A stretch of DNA of 64,000 nucleotides. Source: Clostridium swellfunianum. GTDB taxonomy: Bacteria > Bacillota > Clostridia > Clostridiales > Clostridiaceae. The notes beneath the pieces are model-generated. The model was given only the letters and a program-made list of their open reading frames with translations, did not search any database and had not been told where the DNA came from. The stretch lies in assembly GCF_023656515.1 (NCBI RefSeq), contig NZ_JAMOFV010000006.1:2147243-2211242 (forward strand), given 5' to 3'. Positions 56,705-64,000 of the stretch are shown here, one piece after another. Position 1 is the first letter of the stretch; every line of letters starts with the position of its first letter. The position numbers and the translations under genes are program-made.

Positions 56705-57197
56705 TTTGATTCTCTTCTGCAAATAATTTGTGAGGTACACTTATAAATTCCACTTTACTTTTCGCAGAATAATATAGAATGCTCTGTTCACCAATTATAA
56801 AGCTATTAACTAATAATATTTTCTTACCTACTAATAAATTTTTAATAAATCCAGTGGACACTACTAGACCTTGTATCTTAAAAGTAAACTCATGAAATAA
56901 TATATCCTCAGCCATTCCTAAAATATTACCACTACAGTTTATAATATCCATGCCTTTTATTTTGGAAAATGTAAACAACTTATCTTTTAAAACCCTGCTA
57001 ACTATCATAGATTTATTAAACGAAACTATATCTTCCTTCAGTACACATAGAGTCTTTTGAAAAAAACTGTAGGAAGAAACAACAAATCCTTTCACATCTC
57101 CCTTTTTAAAATCAATTATAATATCATTGATAAATCCTATTTTCTTACCTCTTATATCAACTACATCCATAAGCATAAAATCTTTAGTCTTAAACAT
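56688..57197 (-). CDS. Protein with two PRC-barrel repeats
   Basis: This 169-residue protein has two PRC-barrel domains: residues 1-75 (FMLMDVVDIRGKKIGFINDIIIDF, summarised) and 76-155 (IKGMDIINCSGNILGMAEDILF). No membrane segment or signal is present. PRC barrels are found in RNA-processing (RimM) and photosynthetic proteins; the role here is unknown. It starts with ATG after GAGGTT and overlaps the transporter gene. Confidence 0.8.
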   Translation of the reverse strand: MFKTKDFMLMDVVDIRGKKIGFINDIIIDFKKGDVKGFVVSSYSFFQKTLCVLKEDIVSFNKSMIVSRVLKDKLFTFSKIKGMDIINCSGNILGMAEDILFHEFTFKIQGLVVSTGFIKNLLVGKKILLVNSFIIGEQSILYYSAKSKVEFISVPHKLFAEENQNEKTI

Positions 57198-57250
57198 AAG
57201 AACCTCATAAAATTATTTTTATTTAAGAAAAACTATCTTATATGTTTCCC

Positions 57251-57287
57251 AAAAAATAAAAAAATATAACCCTTTTACAGAGTTATA
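57251..57287 (-). terminator. Terminator after iscU
   Basis: TATAAC and GTTATA with an inner CT/AG pair form a stem 10 nt past the iscU stop, followed by TTTTTTTATTTTTT on the minus strand. Confidence 0.7.
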
Positions 57288-57296
57288 CTTTCATAA

Positions 57297-57722
57297 TTAT
57301 TCGCCATGTACCTGATCGTGTATATCGTCGTGCTCTTTATAATCCCAAAGTTCTAAACCAGCGGATTTTCTATATTCGTTTATAGCCTTATGAATAGCTT
57401 CCTCTGCAAGCACTGAACAGTGCATCTTTACAGGTGGAAGTCCATCTAGAGCTTCAGCAACAGCTTTATTAGTAAGCTTCCAAGCCTCTTCTACTGTCTT
57501 TCCCTTTATAAGTTCTGTTGCCATACTTGAAGAAGCAATAGCTGAACCACAGCCAAAAGTTTTAAATTTGGCATCCACTATTATATCGTCTTCTATCTTT
57601 AAATACACTTTCATAATGTCGCCACACTTGGCATTACCGACTTCTCCAACACCATTTGCGTCAGGAATTTCTCCCACATTTCTTGGATTCATAAAATGAT
57701 CCATAACCTTTTCGCTGTACAT
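57297..57722 (-). CDS. iscU: Fe-S cluster assembly scaffold IscU/NifU
   Basis: IscU assembles Fe-S clusters using sulfur from IscS. The 141 residues have the three cluster cysteines C33 (NAKCGD), C58 (FGCGSAIASSS) and C102 (KMHCSVLAEEA). ATG start, 3 nt after iscS. It has a longer C-terminal tail (GLELWDYKEHDDIHDQVHGE) than E. coli IscU, common in clostridia. Confidence 0.94.
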   Translation of the reverse strand: MYSEKVMDHFMNPRNVGEIPDANGVGEVGNAKCGDIMKVYLKIEDDIIVDAKFKTFGCGSAIASSSMATELIKGKTVEEAWKLTNKAVAEALDGLPPVKMHCSVLAEEAIHKAINEYRKSAGLELWDYKEHDDIHDQVHGE

Positions 57723-57725
57723 TAT

Positions 57726-58910
57726 TTATTGATCCCCTTTCTTTAAAAAGTCATCCCAAAGTGGTGACATCTCTCTAAGTCTCTTAACTACCTTTTCAAC
57801 TGTTTCAATTACATAATCTACTTCTTCTTCAGTGTTTGTATCTCCTAAGCTCAGTCTTAGAGAGCCATGCGCTATTTCATGTGGCAGTCCAATAGCTAAA
57901 AGTACATGTGATGGATCCAAGGAACCAGACGTACAAGCACTTCCGCTAGAAGCACATATACCCATAGCATCCAACAGCAGAAGTATTGCCTCACCTTCTA
58001 TAAATCTAAAACAAACATTTACATTTCCAGGTAGTCTATTTTCATAACGAGGTCCATTTAATCTTGTATGTGAAATTTTAAGGAGTCCTTCTATAAGTCT
58101 GTCTCTAAGAGCTGAAAGTTTTTTAGAATGCTCTTCCATGTTTAATACAGCACTTTCTATAGCTTTTCCAAAGCCAACAATACCTGCTACATTTTCAGTA
58201 CCAGCTCTTCTAGCTCTTTCTTGTCCTCCGCCGTGTACTAGATTATCTATTCTTACACCTTTTCTTATATATAACGCTCCAGTTCCCTTAGGACCGTATA
58301 TTTTATGTGCAGCCATGGACAGTAAATCTATATTCATTTCCTTAACGTCGATTTCAATATTTCCAACAGCCTGAACAGCATCTGTGTGGAATAATATCTT
58401 CTTTTCTCTGCAAAGCTTTCCAATATCTTTAATAGGTTGAATAGATCCTATCTCATTATTTGCAAACATTATAGAAACTAAAATAGTTTTATCTGTAATA
58501 GCTGCTTCCAATTCCTTAATATTTACAGCACCATATTCATCAACTGAAAGATAAGTAACTTCAAATCCATGCTTTTCTAGATACTCACAAGCATGAAGAA
58601 TAGCATGATGCTCAATAGTTGTAGTAATAATATGGTTTCCTTTGTTTATGTTAGCAAAAGCAACCCCTTTTAGCGCCCAATTATCTGCTTCTGATCCGCC
58701 GCCTGTAAAGTATATTTCATTAGCTTCAGCATTGATAGCTTTCGCAACCCTGTCTCTTGCTGTGTCTATAGCTTTTCTAGTTTCTCTAGATAAAGAATAT
58801 ACAGAAGATGGATTTCCAAAGTGCTCAGTAAAGTAAGGAAGCATTTCTTCCAAAACTTCAGGTTTTACATAAGTTGTAGCAGCATAATCCATATAAATTG
58901 GCTTATTCAT
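57726..58910 (-). CDS. iscS: Cysteine desulfurase IscS
   Basis: IscS releases sulfur from cysteine for Fe-S clusters and tRNA thiolation. The 394 residues have YMDYAATTYVKPEV, TSGGSEADN-type TGGGSEADNWAL, HHAILHACEYLE, the PLP lysine in SMAAHKIYGPKG near residue 202, GGGQERARRAGTEN and the catalytic cysteine in SSGSACTSGSLDPSHVL. It lies between iscR and iscU; no trmU (mnmA) follows in this window. Confidence 0.96.
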   Translation of the reverse strand: MNKPIYMDYAATTYVKPEVLEEMLPYFTEHFGNPSSVYSLSRETRKAIDTARDRVAKAINAEANEIYFTGGGSEADNWALKGVAFANINKGNHIITTTIEHHAILHACEYLEKHGFEVTYLSVDEYGAVNIKELEAAITDKTILVSIMFANNEIGSIQPIKDIGKLCREKKILFHTDAVQAVGNIEIDVKEMNIDLLSMAAHKIYGPKGTGALYIRKGVRIDNLVHGGGQERARRAGTENVAGIVGFGKAIESAVLNMEEHSKKLSALRDRLIEGLLKISHTRLNGPRYENRLPGNVNVCFRFIEGEAILLLLDAMGICASSGSACTSGSLDPSHVLLAIGLPHEIAHGSLRLSLGDTNTEEEVDYVIETVEKVVKRLREMSPLWDDFLKKGDQ

Positions 58911-58925
58911 TATGTTTCTCTCCTT

Positions 58926-59348
58926 TTAAATACACCCGTTCATATTATTATAGTCGTCTAAGATATCCTGCAGTGTTGTAGATTTTGTTACACTATCTAT
59001 ACTGTTTTTGATTTTAGCCCACAGAAGTCTAGTAGCACAACAGTCTAAATTATTACAACTTTTATCATCCAGGCAGTTTGAAATTTCAATAGGTCCTTCA
59101 AGAATTTCCATAATCTCAGCTACAGTTATATTCTTTGGTGCTTTGCTTAAAACATAACCTCCCTGAGCTCCTCTTACGCTTTTAATCAAGTTCGCCTTCC
59201 TAAGAGGCGAAAATAACTGTTCTAAATAATATTCCGAAATACTCTGTCTCTCAGATATACTTTTAATGGATACTGGGTCGCCTCCAAAGTGAATAGCTAA
59301 ATCAACCATGGCTTTCACACCGTAACGTCCCTTTGTAGAAAGTTTCAT
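58926..59348 (-). CDS. iscR: Rrf2-family regulator, IscR type
   Basis: IscR regulates Fe-S cluster genes. The 140 residues start MKLSTKGRYGVKAMVDLA, with a winged helix and C92, C98 and C104, the same positions as the [2Fe-2S] ligands of E. coli IscR, plus C103; the fourth E. coli ligand H107 is Arg here. CymR lacks these cysteines, so the IscR name is preferred. The ATG at 59348 follows GGAG by 7 nt; a TTG directly before it is less likely. It is probably autoregulated through the inverted repeat upstream. Confidence 0.9.
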   Translation of the reverse strand: MKLSTKGRYGVKAMVDLAIHFGGDPVSIKSISERQSISEYYLEQLFSPLRKANLIKSVRGAQGGYVLSKAPKNITVAEIMEILEGPIEISNCLDDKSCNNLDCCATRLLWAKIKNSIDSVTKSTTLQDILDDYNNMNGCI

Positions 59349-59362
59349 CAAATCACTCCTTT

Positions 59363-59394
59363 AAATTTGAGTGTTTCTCTATACATTCAAATTT
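59363..59394 (-). promoter_or_regulatory. Inverted repeat, candidate IscR operator
   Basis: AAATTTGA and TCAAATTT form an 8-bp perfect inverted repeat with a 16-nt spacer. It spans the predicted start point, between the -10 at 59395 and the iscR start codon, a position suited to repression. Confidence 0.45.
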
Positions 59395-59423
59395 ATAATA
59401 ACAAATCCGAGTAATCATGTCAA
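59395..59423 (-). promoter_or_regulatory. SigA promoter of iscR-iscS-iscU
   Basis: On the minus strand TTGACA and TATTAT are exactly 17 nt apart, about 47 nt before the iscR start codon. Confidence 0.82.
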
Positions 59424-59453
59424 CAATGCCCTAAAACAGAATAAATATGCAAA

Positions 59454-60713
59454 TTAATCCTCAACATAGTATGTATGTTTTCCCATTTCATTTGGAAAAT
59501 ATTCCTGTTCAACATAATGTCCTGGATAATCATGAGGATATTTATAACCCTTATGCCCTAATTCATCAGCCCCTTTATAGTGGGCATCTCTAAGATGAAC
59601 AGGAACCCTGAATTGATATTTCTTTCCTTCTTCCATAGCCTTAAACACAGCCTCACACACCGCATTTGACTTTGGTGCTTTCGCCAAATAAATTATAGCT
59701 TGAGCAATTGGGATTGCTGCCTCAGGTAACCCTACCATTTGAAGAGCATTACTTGCAGCCATAGCAATAACCATTGCATTAGGATCTGCCATACCTATGT
59801 CTTCTGAAGCCAATATTAAAAGTCTTCTTACAATAAACCTAGGATCTTCACCTCCAGCAAGCATTCGCCCGAACCAGTATAATCCAGCATCAGCATCAGA
59901 CCCCCTAATGCTTTTTATAAACGCTGAAATAATATCGTAATGATTATCTCCTGTTGAGTCATAGTTAACAACCGATTTTTGCATTGCTTCTTCTATTACA
60001 GTCTTATCTATCACAATTACACCTTGACTGTTCTTTTGTGATGAAAGCACAGAAAGTTCTAATGCATTAATTGCACTTCTCGCATCCCCGCCGCCAAGTT
60101 CAGCTATATGATATAACGCTTGAGGATCTGCATGTATCTTTATTGACCCATAGCCTCTTTCTTTGTCTTTTAAAATGTTCTCCAAAATCTCTTTTATATC
60201 TTTAAGAGTTAGAGGTTCAAGTTGAAATACCTTTGCTCTGCTTAAAAGAGCCCCATTTAATTGGAAGTATGGATTTTCCGTAGTAGCTCCTATAAGAATG
60301 GCTATTCCCTTCTCCAAAGCATCCAATAGAGAATCCTGCTGTGCGCCCTTTTTAAGAGCATGTATTTCATCAATAAAAAAAATAGTCTTCTTATTATACA
60401 TTTTTAAAAGATCTTCAGCTTTGTCTATATATTCTCTTATCTCTTTGACCCCAATTGTTGTTGCATTGAGCTTTACAAACTCGCATTTTGTTTCCTTTGA
60501 TATTATATGGGCAAGGGTTGTCTTTCCAACTCCAGGAGGTCCATATAATATTATAGAAGTCAAACTATCATTTTTTATAAGTCTTCTTAAAAGTTTTCCT
60601 TCACCAATAATATGTTTTTGACCAAAGAATTCATCCAAATTTCTAGGTCTCATTCTTTCTGCTAATGGCTTATTATTAATATTTTTATTCATTGCCATAG
60701 TAAATAAATCCAT
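59454..60713 (-). CDS. rarA: Replication-associated recombination protein A (RarA/MgsA)
   Basis: RarA is a clamp-loader-like AAA+ ATPase acting at stalled forks. The 419 residues have PLAERMRPRNLDEFFGQKHI (summarised), Walker A GPPGVGKTT near residue 58, Walker B FFIDEIH, GATTENPYFQLN, and the C-terminal tetramerisation region with HLRDAHYKGADELGHKGYKYPHDYPGH (summarised). ATG start after GGTGGTG. In Bacillus rarA is also next to the Rrf2 and cysteine desulfurase genes. Confidence 0.95.
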   Translation of the reverse strand: MDLFTMAMNKNINNKPLAERMRPRNLDEFFGQKHIIGEGKLLRRLIKNDSLTSIILYGPPGVGKTTLAHIISKETKCEFVKLNATTIGVKEIREYIDKAEDLLKMYNKKTIFFIDEIHALKKGAQQDSLLDALEKGIAILIGATTENPYFQLNGALLSRAKVFQLEPLTLKDIKEILENILKDKERGYGSIKIHADPQALYHIAELGGGDARSAINALELSVLSSQKNSQGVIVIDKTVIEEAMQKSVVNYDSTGDNHYDIISAFIKSIRGSDADAGLYWFGRMLAGGEDPRFIVRRLLILASEDIGMADPNAMVIAMAASNALQMVGLPEAAIPIAQAIIYLAKAPKSNAVCEAVFKAMEEGKKYQFRVPVHLRDAHYKGADELGHKGYKYPHDYPGHYVEQEYFPNEMGKHTYYVED

Positions 60714-60746
60714 TGTAAATCACCACCAATATGCTGCATAGCGTTT

Positions 60747-61232
60747 TTATAATATTATGCCTTCAAGCTTTAACAGCTTATCTTTAATATCTGTCCTTGT
60801 ACCAGCATAACCCACAAGGCTTTTATCTTTTCCTACTACCCTATGACAAGGAACTATAATAGGTAGAGGATTTGCCCTATTAGCCTGCCCAACAGCACGA
60901 ACTGCCTTAGGATTACCTATAGCTTCAGCTAACTGGGAATAGCTGATTACTTCACCATAAGGAATATTCATTAATTCTTTCCAAACTCGTTTTCGAAATT
61001 CAGTTCCTTCTATAGAAAGCCTTAATTCAAAGTTCCTTCTCTTCCCCAAAAAGTATTCATCTACTTGTTTAAGTGTATCATAACATTTGCTTGAGCTTTT
61101 TTGAACATCATTTTTCGATGCAAACTCTTGCCACTTTTCTTCAACTATTTCAATATTTCTAGCCCCTAACTCGTCTGAAACTATATATATCCTGCCAATT
61201 AAACAATCGTAACTATCATAGTAAAGCTTCAT
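60747..61232 (-). CDS. ogt: Methylated-DNA-[protein]-cysteine S-methyltransferase
   Basis: Ogt removes alkyl groups from O6-methylguanine by a suicide reaction. The 161 residues have the DNA-binding GEVISYSQLAEAIGNPKAVRAVGQANRANP region (summarised) and the acceptor cysteine C129 in IIVPCHRVVG. ATG start after GGAGGTA-type site. It is transcribed separately, 33 nt before rarA. Confidence 0.94.
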   Translation of the reverse strand: MKLYYDSYDCLIGRIYIVSDELGARNIEIVEEKWQEFASKNDVQKSSSKCYDTLKQVDEYFLGKRRNFELRLSIEGTEFRKRVWKELMNIPYGEVISYSQLAEAIGNPKAVRAVGQANRANPLPIIVPCHRVVGKDKSLVGYAGTRTDIKDKLLKLEGIIL

Positions 61233-61390
61233 GGATGTACCTCCAGATTTTATTAAATATTAATTTTGCCTTATTCAAACATTTTACTATAAAAAGTGCT
61301 TTCAAAACAACTAATGTTAACTGTAAAAAATTAATTTTACTGAATATATAATCATATACTTTATAAGTAAAATGTTTTGGAGGTTATTTT

Positions 61391-61885
61391 GTGAAAGCAA
61401 AGCTAATAGCTGTGGGGAATAGACTTATGGGCGATGAAGGAATAGCGATTAAAATTGCTGAAAAATTAAGTGATGAGCTCAACTTGCTGGGTATTGATGT
61501 AATTATTGGAGAAACAGATGTAGATTTTTGTTTTGAAAATATGAAAATTAATGATTATATCTTACTTTTGGATGCCACTTGTTATGGAATAGAACCCGGC
61601 ACTATAACCTTAGTACCTTTAAATAAAAACAGCTTATATATTAATCATTCTTTGACTCAGCATGACCTAAGCTTAATAAGACTATTAGATAATTCTGAAC
61701 ATCTAACTGGTTATTTAATTGGCATAGAAGTGAATAATATAGATTTTGATTTGCAGTTAAGCAAACAACTTCAAGATAGGTTTCCATTACTGTGTGAAAA
61801 GATAAAAAGTTTAGTTATAGAACTAAAAGCCCGCCCTAATGATGCAGCTTCAAATCTTGTTGAAAACACTGTTAGAATTGTATAG
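61391..61885 (+). CDS. Hydrogenase maturation protease family protein (HyaD/HybD-like)
   Basis: This family cleaves the C-terminal tail of [NiFe]-hydrogenase large subunits. The 164 residues have the nickel-ligand positions E16 (GNRLMGDEGIA), D61 (LLLDATCYG) and H91 (LTQHDLSLIRLL), close to E16, D62 and H93 of E. coli HybD. The GTG start lies 6 nt after GGAGG. No hydrogenase gene is near, so the substrate could be a distant hydrogenase or, for some family members, an unrelated spore or germination protein. It is one of three plus-strand genes. Confidence 0.82.
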   Translation: MKAKLIAVGNRLMGDEGIAIKIAEKLSDELNLLGIDVIIGETDVDFCFENMKINDYILLLDATCYGIEPGTITLVPLNKNSLYINHSLTQHDLSLIRLLDNSEHLTGYLIGIEVNNIDFDLQLSKQLQDRFPLLCEKIKSLVIELKARPNDAASNLVENTVRIV

Positions 61886-61900
61886 TATTTTTGAGTTTAT

Positions 61901-61933
61901 AAGCCAGCAGAATACTTTTCTATTCGCTGGCTT
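61901..61933. terminator. Shared hairpin between the protease gene and orr
   Basis: AAGCCAGC pairs with GCTGGCTT and, after a bulged A, GAATA pairs with TATTC. It lies between convergent genes and could end both, although the T-runs are short. Confidence 0.6.
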
Positions 61934-61937
61934 AAAT

Positions 61938-63017
61938 TTAAGGTTTTAATTCAACATAATATTTCTTCACATAAGGAGATGTCATAACTCTAAGAATACA
62001 GCCGTAGTCCATATAAAAATCTATAACGTCTCCAATATTATAATTAATATTGCAATTTGTTATGTCCACTATAAGATGATCACTGCTGGCGCCGAGCACC
62101 TTAACACTTGTATTAACACTCTCTATGCCTTCAGGTACTATATCCTGTCTTCCTAATGCAATAATTGCCCTCTTAATAATTCCCTTATCTTCAAATTTTG
62201 GAATTTGACCAAAAGCATCTATTCCTATTGTTCCAACAGGGACCGATGGTTTTTCTTTAATTTCAATAATTTCGCCTTTCAGAATGAAGGAATCCCTATA
62301 GCAGCCGGTTATATGATTGCCAAAAGCAGTTTCTCGTCCAAGTACAATGGCTTCTCCAATTCTTAACTGGTTAATTCCTTTAGGTATAGTATTGTTTAAA
62401 ATTGCATAAAGACTGCTGGAATTTCCTCCAGAAATTATTGGAAGCCTTAAGCCATAAGATTTCTCGATTTTCTTTCTTAACTCCATTAGCCTTCCTAAAT
62501 TATCTTTATCTGGTATAACTCCACCATAACAAGTCAAGTTTGTACCTATACCGCAAAGCCTTATATTTGGCATTCGATTTATGCTGGTTACCATTTGAAG
62601 TACATCTTTCTCTAAAATTCCTTCTCTCAAATCTCCTAAGTCAACCATCAATATTATGTGATGAATTTTATTAAGCCTTCTGGCTGCATCGGAAAGTTTT
62701 TTAACAGTATCAATTTCTGAATTTAAACTTATATCACAATATTTGATTATCTCTACAGCTTGGCTTTCCATAGGTATTCTTAGGAGCATTTTTCTACACT
62801 TTAAACCACCAATTCTTTTTAGGTTCTCAATCCTGGAGTCTCCAATAATTTCTATTCCACCTCTCAACATAGCTTCAACTATTGGCTTTTTTGCTCCAAA
62901 CACTTTGCTTACACCCACAATGTGGATTTCCTTGCTTTTGCATATATCTACAATTTTTTTTGTGTTGTGAATTATCTTGTTCAAATTTATTTCTATGCAA
63001 GGATATTTTTTTTTCAT
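61938..63017 (-). CDS. orr: Ornithine racemase (alanine racemase fold)
   Basis: Orr converts L-ornithine to D-ornithine, the substrate of the B12-dependent ornithine 4,5-aminomutase used in Stickland-type fermentation. The 359 residues show a PLP fold-III domain with the PLP lysine K38 (IVGVSKVFGAKKP), GGIEIIGDSRIEN, ISGGNSSSLYAI, and NQLRIGEAIVLGRE. An alanine/amino-acid racemase of the same family is possible, but the GlmL gene next to it, the same order as in Clostridium ornithine clusters, favours Orr. ATG 13 nt after the GlmL gene. Confidence 0.88.
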   Translation of the reverse strand: MKKKYPCIEINLNKIIHNTKKIVDICKSKEIHIVGVSKVFGAKKPIVEAMLRGGIEIIGDSRIENLKRIGGLKCRKMLLRIPMESQAVEIIKYCDISLNSEIDTVKKLSDAARRLNKIHHIILMVDLGDLREGILEKDVLQMVTSINRMPNIRLCGIGTNLTCYGGVIPDKDNLGRLMELRKKIEKSYGLRLPIISGGNSSSLYAILNNTIPKGINQLRIGEAIVLGRETAFGNHITGCYRDSFILKGEIIEIKEKPSVPVGTIGIDAFGQIPKFEDKGIIKRAIIALGRQDIVPEGIESVNTSVKVLGASSDHLIVDITNCNINYNIGDVIDFYMDYGCILRVMTSPYVKKYYVELKP

Positions 63018-63030
63018 ATTTCCCCCTGAC

Positions 63031-64000
63031 TTATATCCCCAAGCTCTGTCTTAGCAATATTAATGCTGCTGCTTTATTTTCTTTACTCAATACTCCAGCA
63101 CAAGCCATTATATAATTTCTATCTAGAAATACTTCTGCACTTGCTCTTGGAAGCATGGTCAAATCCTCTTTATTATATCTAATTTCTCTTAAAAGCTTTT
63201 GCCCATCTGGCAGTCTTGTAAGTGCTCCACCAGTACCTATAATATATTTAATTTTAGACAAATCTTTGCCGTAAGCTACAATCTGCTTGCTAGCACCATA
63301 GTTTCTTTTTAGATATCCAACATGTCTATTCAATGCTATTTCTAAAGCCTTTTTGGTCAGTATTAAACTGCAATCTATCTCTTGTTTAGTGGAGGGAATT
63401 GATTTTATATTATCAGTTATAAATTGTTTGTTAACGCTTTTCAGATCTCTTAAATCAAGTAAATCTATTATATTGCCGCTATTAACATATACACCCAAAT
63501 CTCCTTCTACTGTTCGCTTTGCCACAGGCTCAGGACTAATAAGTATATCCAATATCTCAGAGCTTCCTTCAGTTACAGAATGAACATCCGTTGTAGCACC
63601 TCCCACATCGAGTACTAGTACATCCCCTAAGATTTCATGCAGCAACTTTGCACTCTCCATTACAGCTCCTGGTGTGGGCATAATTGTACCATTAACCATA
63701 TCCTTAATTTGATTCATTCCAGGTGCCCTAGTGATATTATTCTCAAAGGCCTTTTGAATAATCTTTCTTGAAGGTTCCACATTAAGCTCGTCAATTTTAG
63801 GATAAACATTATCCACTATATAAAGCTCCTGCCCCTTAAAAAGCTCTCTTACCTCTTCATGGTTTGCTGAATTTCCACAGTATACTATAGGCTTATTTAG
63901 CATTTCCCTGCTTAATACTTCAGAATTATATAAAGCAGTTTCTCTCTCTCCAAAATCTGTTCCTCCAGCTATCATAATGAGGTTTGGTTCTATTTGCTTT
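63031..64000 (-). CDS. GlmL/MutL-type ATPase for a B12-dependent mutase (5' end outside window)
   Basis: The frame is open to the right edge, so the start and roughly the first 150 residues of a usually 460-residue protein are missing; 322 residues are visible. It is an ASKHA-type ATPase with NLIMIAGGTDFGERE, VYCGNSANHEEV, LVLDVGGATTDVHSV and IIGTGGALTRLPDG. GlmL accompanies glutamate mutase, and its homologue in ornithine clusters accompanies ornithine aminomutase, probably as a reactivating chaperone. The mutase genes would be expected just beyond 64000. Confidence 0.88.
   Translation of the reverse strand, partial: KQIEPNLIMIAGGTDFGERETALYNSEVLSREMLNKPIVYCGNSANHEEVRELFKGQELYIVDNVYPKIDELNVEPSRKIIQKAFENNITRAPGMNQIKDMVNGTIMPTPGAVMESAKLLHEILGDVLVLDVGGATTDVHSVTEGSSEILDILISPEPVAKRTVEGDLGVYVNSGNIIDLLDLRDLKSVNKQFITDNIKSIPSTKQEIDCSLILTKKALEIALNRHVGYLKRNYGASKQIVAYGKDLSKIKYIIGTGGALTRLPDGQKLLREIRYNKEDLTMLPRASAEVFLDRNYIMACAGVLSKENKAAALILLRQSLGI

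Overview
The window is AT-rich chromosomal DNA of an anaerobic, endospore-forming Firmicute, most likely a Clostridium sensu stricto relative; the species cannot be named from the sequence alone. The grounds are the sporulation genes (spoVM, spoIVA, spoIIGA-sigE-sigG, sigK, a ylmC/ymxH-type gene), gene order shared with Bacillus and Clostridium cores, strong AGGAGG-type ribosome sites with many TTG and GTG starts, and an ornithine-racemase/GlmL pair typical of amino-acid-fermenting clostridia. Almost every gene lies on the minus strand, so the map reads from right to left. Only rpmB, one 53-codon gene and a hydrogenase-maturation-type protease gene are on the plus strand. I see no prophage, insertion sequence, CRISPR array, toxin or defence locus.

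Right end (64.0-55.7 kb): a GlmL/MutL-type ATPase gene cut by the window edge and an ornithine racemase gene, then a convergent protease gene, ogt, rarA, and iscR-iscS-iscU (Fe-S and tRNA thiolation supply) behind a good promoter with an inverted-repeat operator candidate. A PRC-barrel gene and an AI-2E-family transporter gene follow.

55.7-42 kb: alaS behind a complete T-box leader, then ireB, ruvX, a DUF1292 gene, a fur-family gene, rnj, typA, mltG, trmR, trhP, udk and a penicillin-binding protein gene. Much of this follows the Bacillus subtilis alaS-yrzL-yrrK...yrrL-yrrM-yrrO-udk-greA-yrrR order.

42-22.8 kb: uninterrupted sigK, aroE-pilT, a GT2 glycosyltransferase, ftsA-ftsZ, spoIIGA-sigE-sigG, ylmC-type, nrdR, pgeF-phoB-phoR, a DUF512 radical-SAM gene with der and gpsA, spoIVA, tRNA-Pro(GGG), and two tiny convergent genes that I do not recognise.

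22.5-1 kb: a corrinoid adenosyltransferase, an asparaginase and an aminotransferase, then a 16-gene housekeeping run from one promoter near 19.42 kb to a terminator near 4.57 kb: yicC, remA, gmk, rpoZ, coaBC, priA, def, fmt, yugP-type peptidase, rsmB, rlmN, prpC, prkC, rsgA, rpe, thiN. After it come a 54-residue membrane protein gene, the 24-residue spoVM, divergent rpmB, an Asp23 gene, a DAK-type kinase gene and the start of recG.

The window is mainly conserved core chromosome. The most rewarding signals are small or regulatory: spoVM and its membrane-protein neighbour, the two tiny genes by spoIVA, a SigF-type promoter nested with a ribosome-site-masking hairpin before sigG, a spoIIG-type long-spacer promoter, and several long perfect palindromes between genes. 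I found no convincing wholly new multi-gene system.
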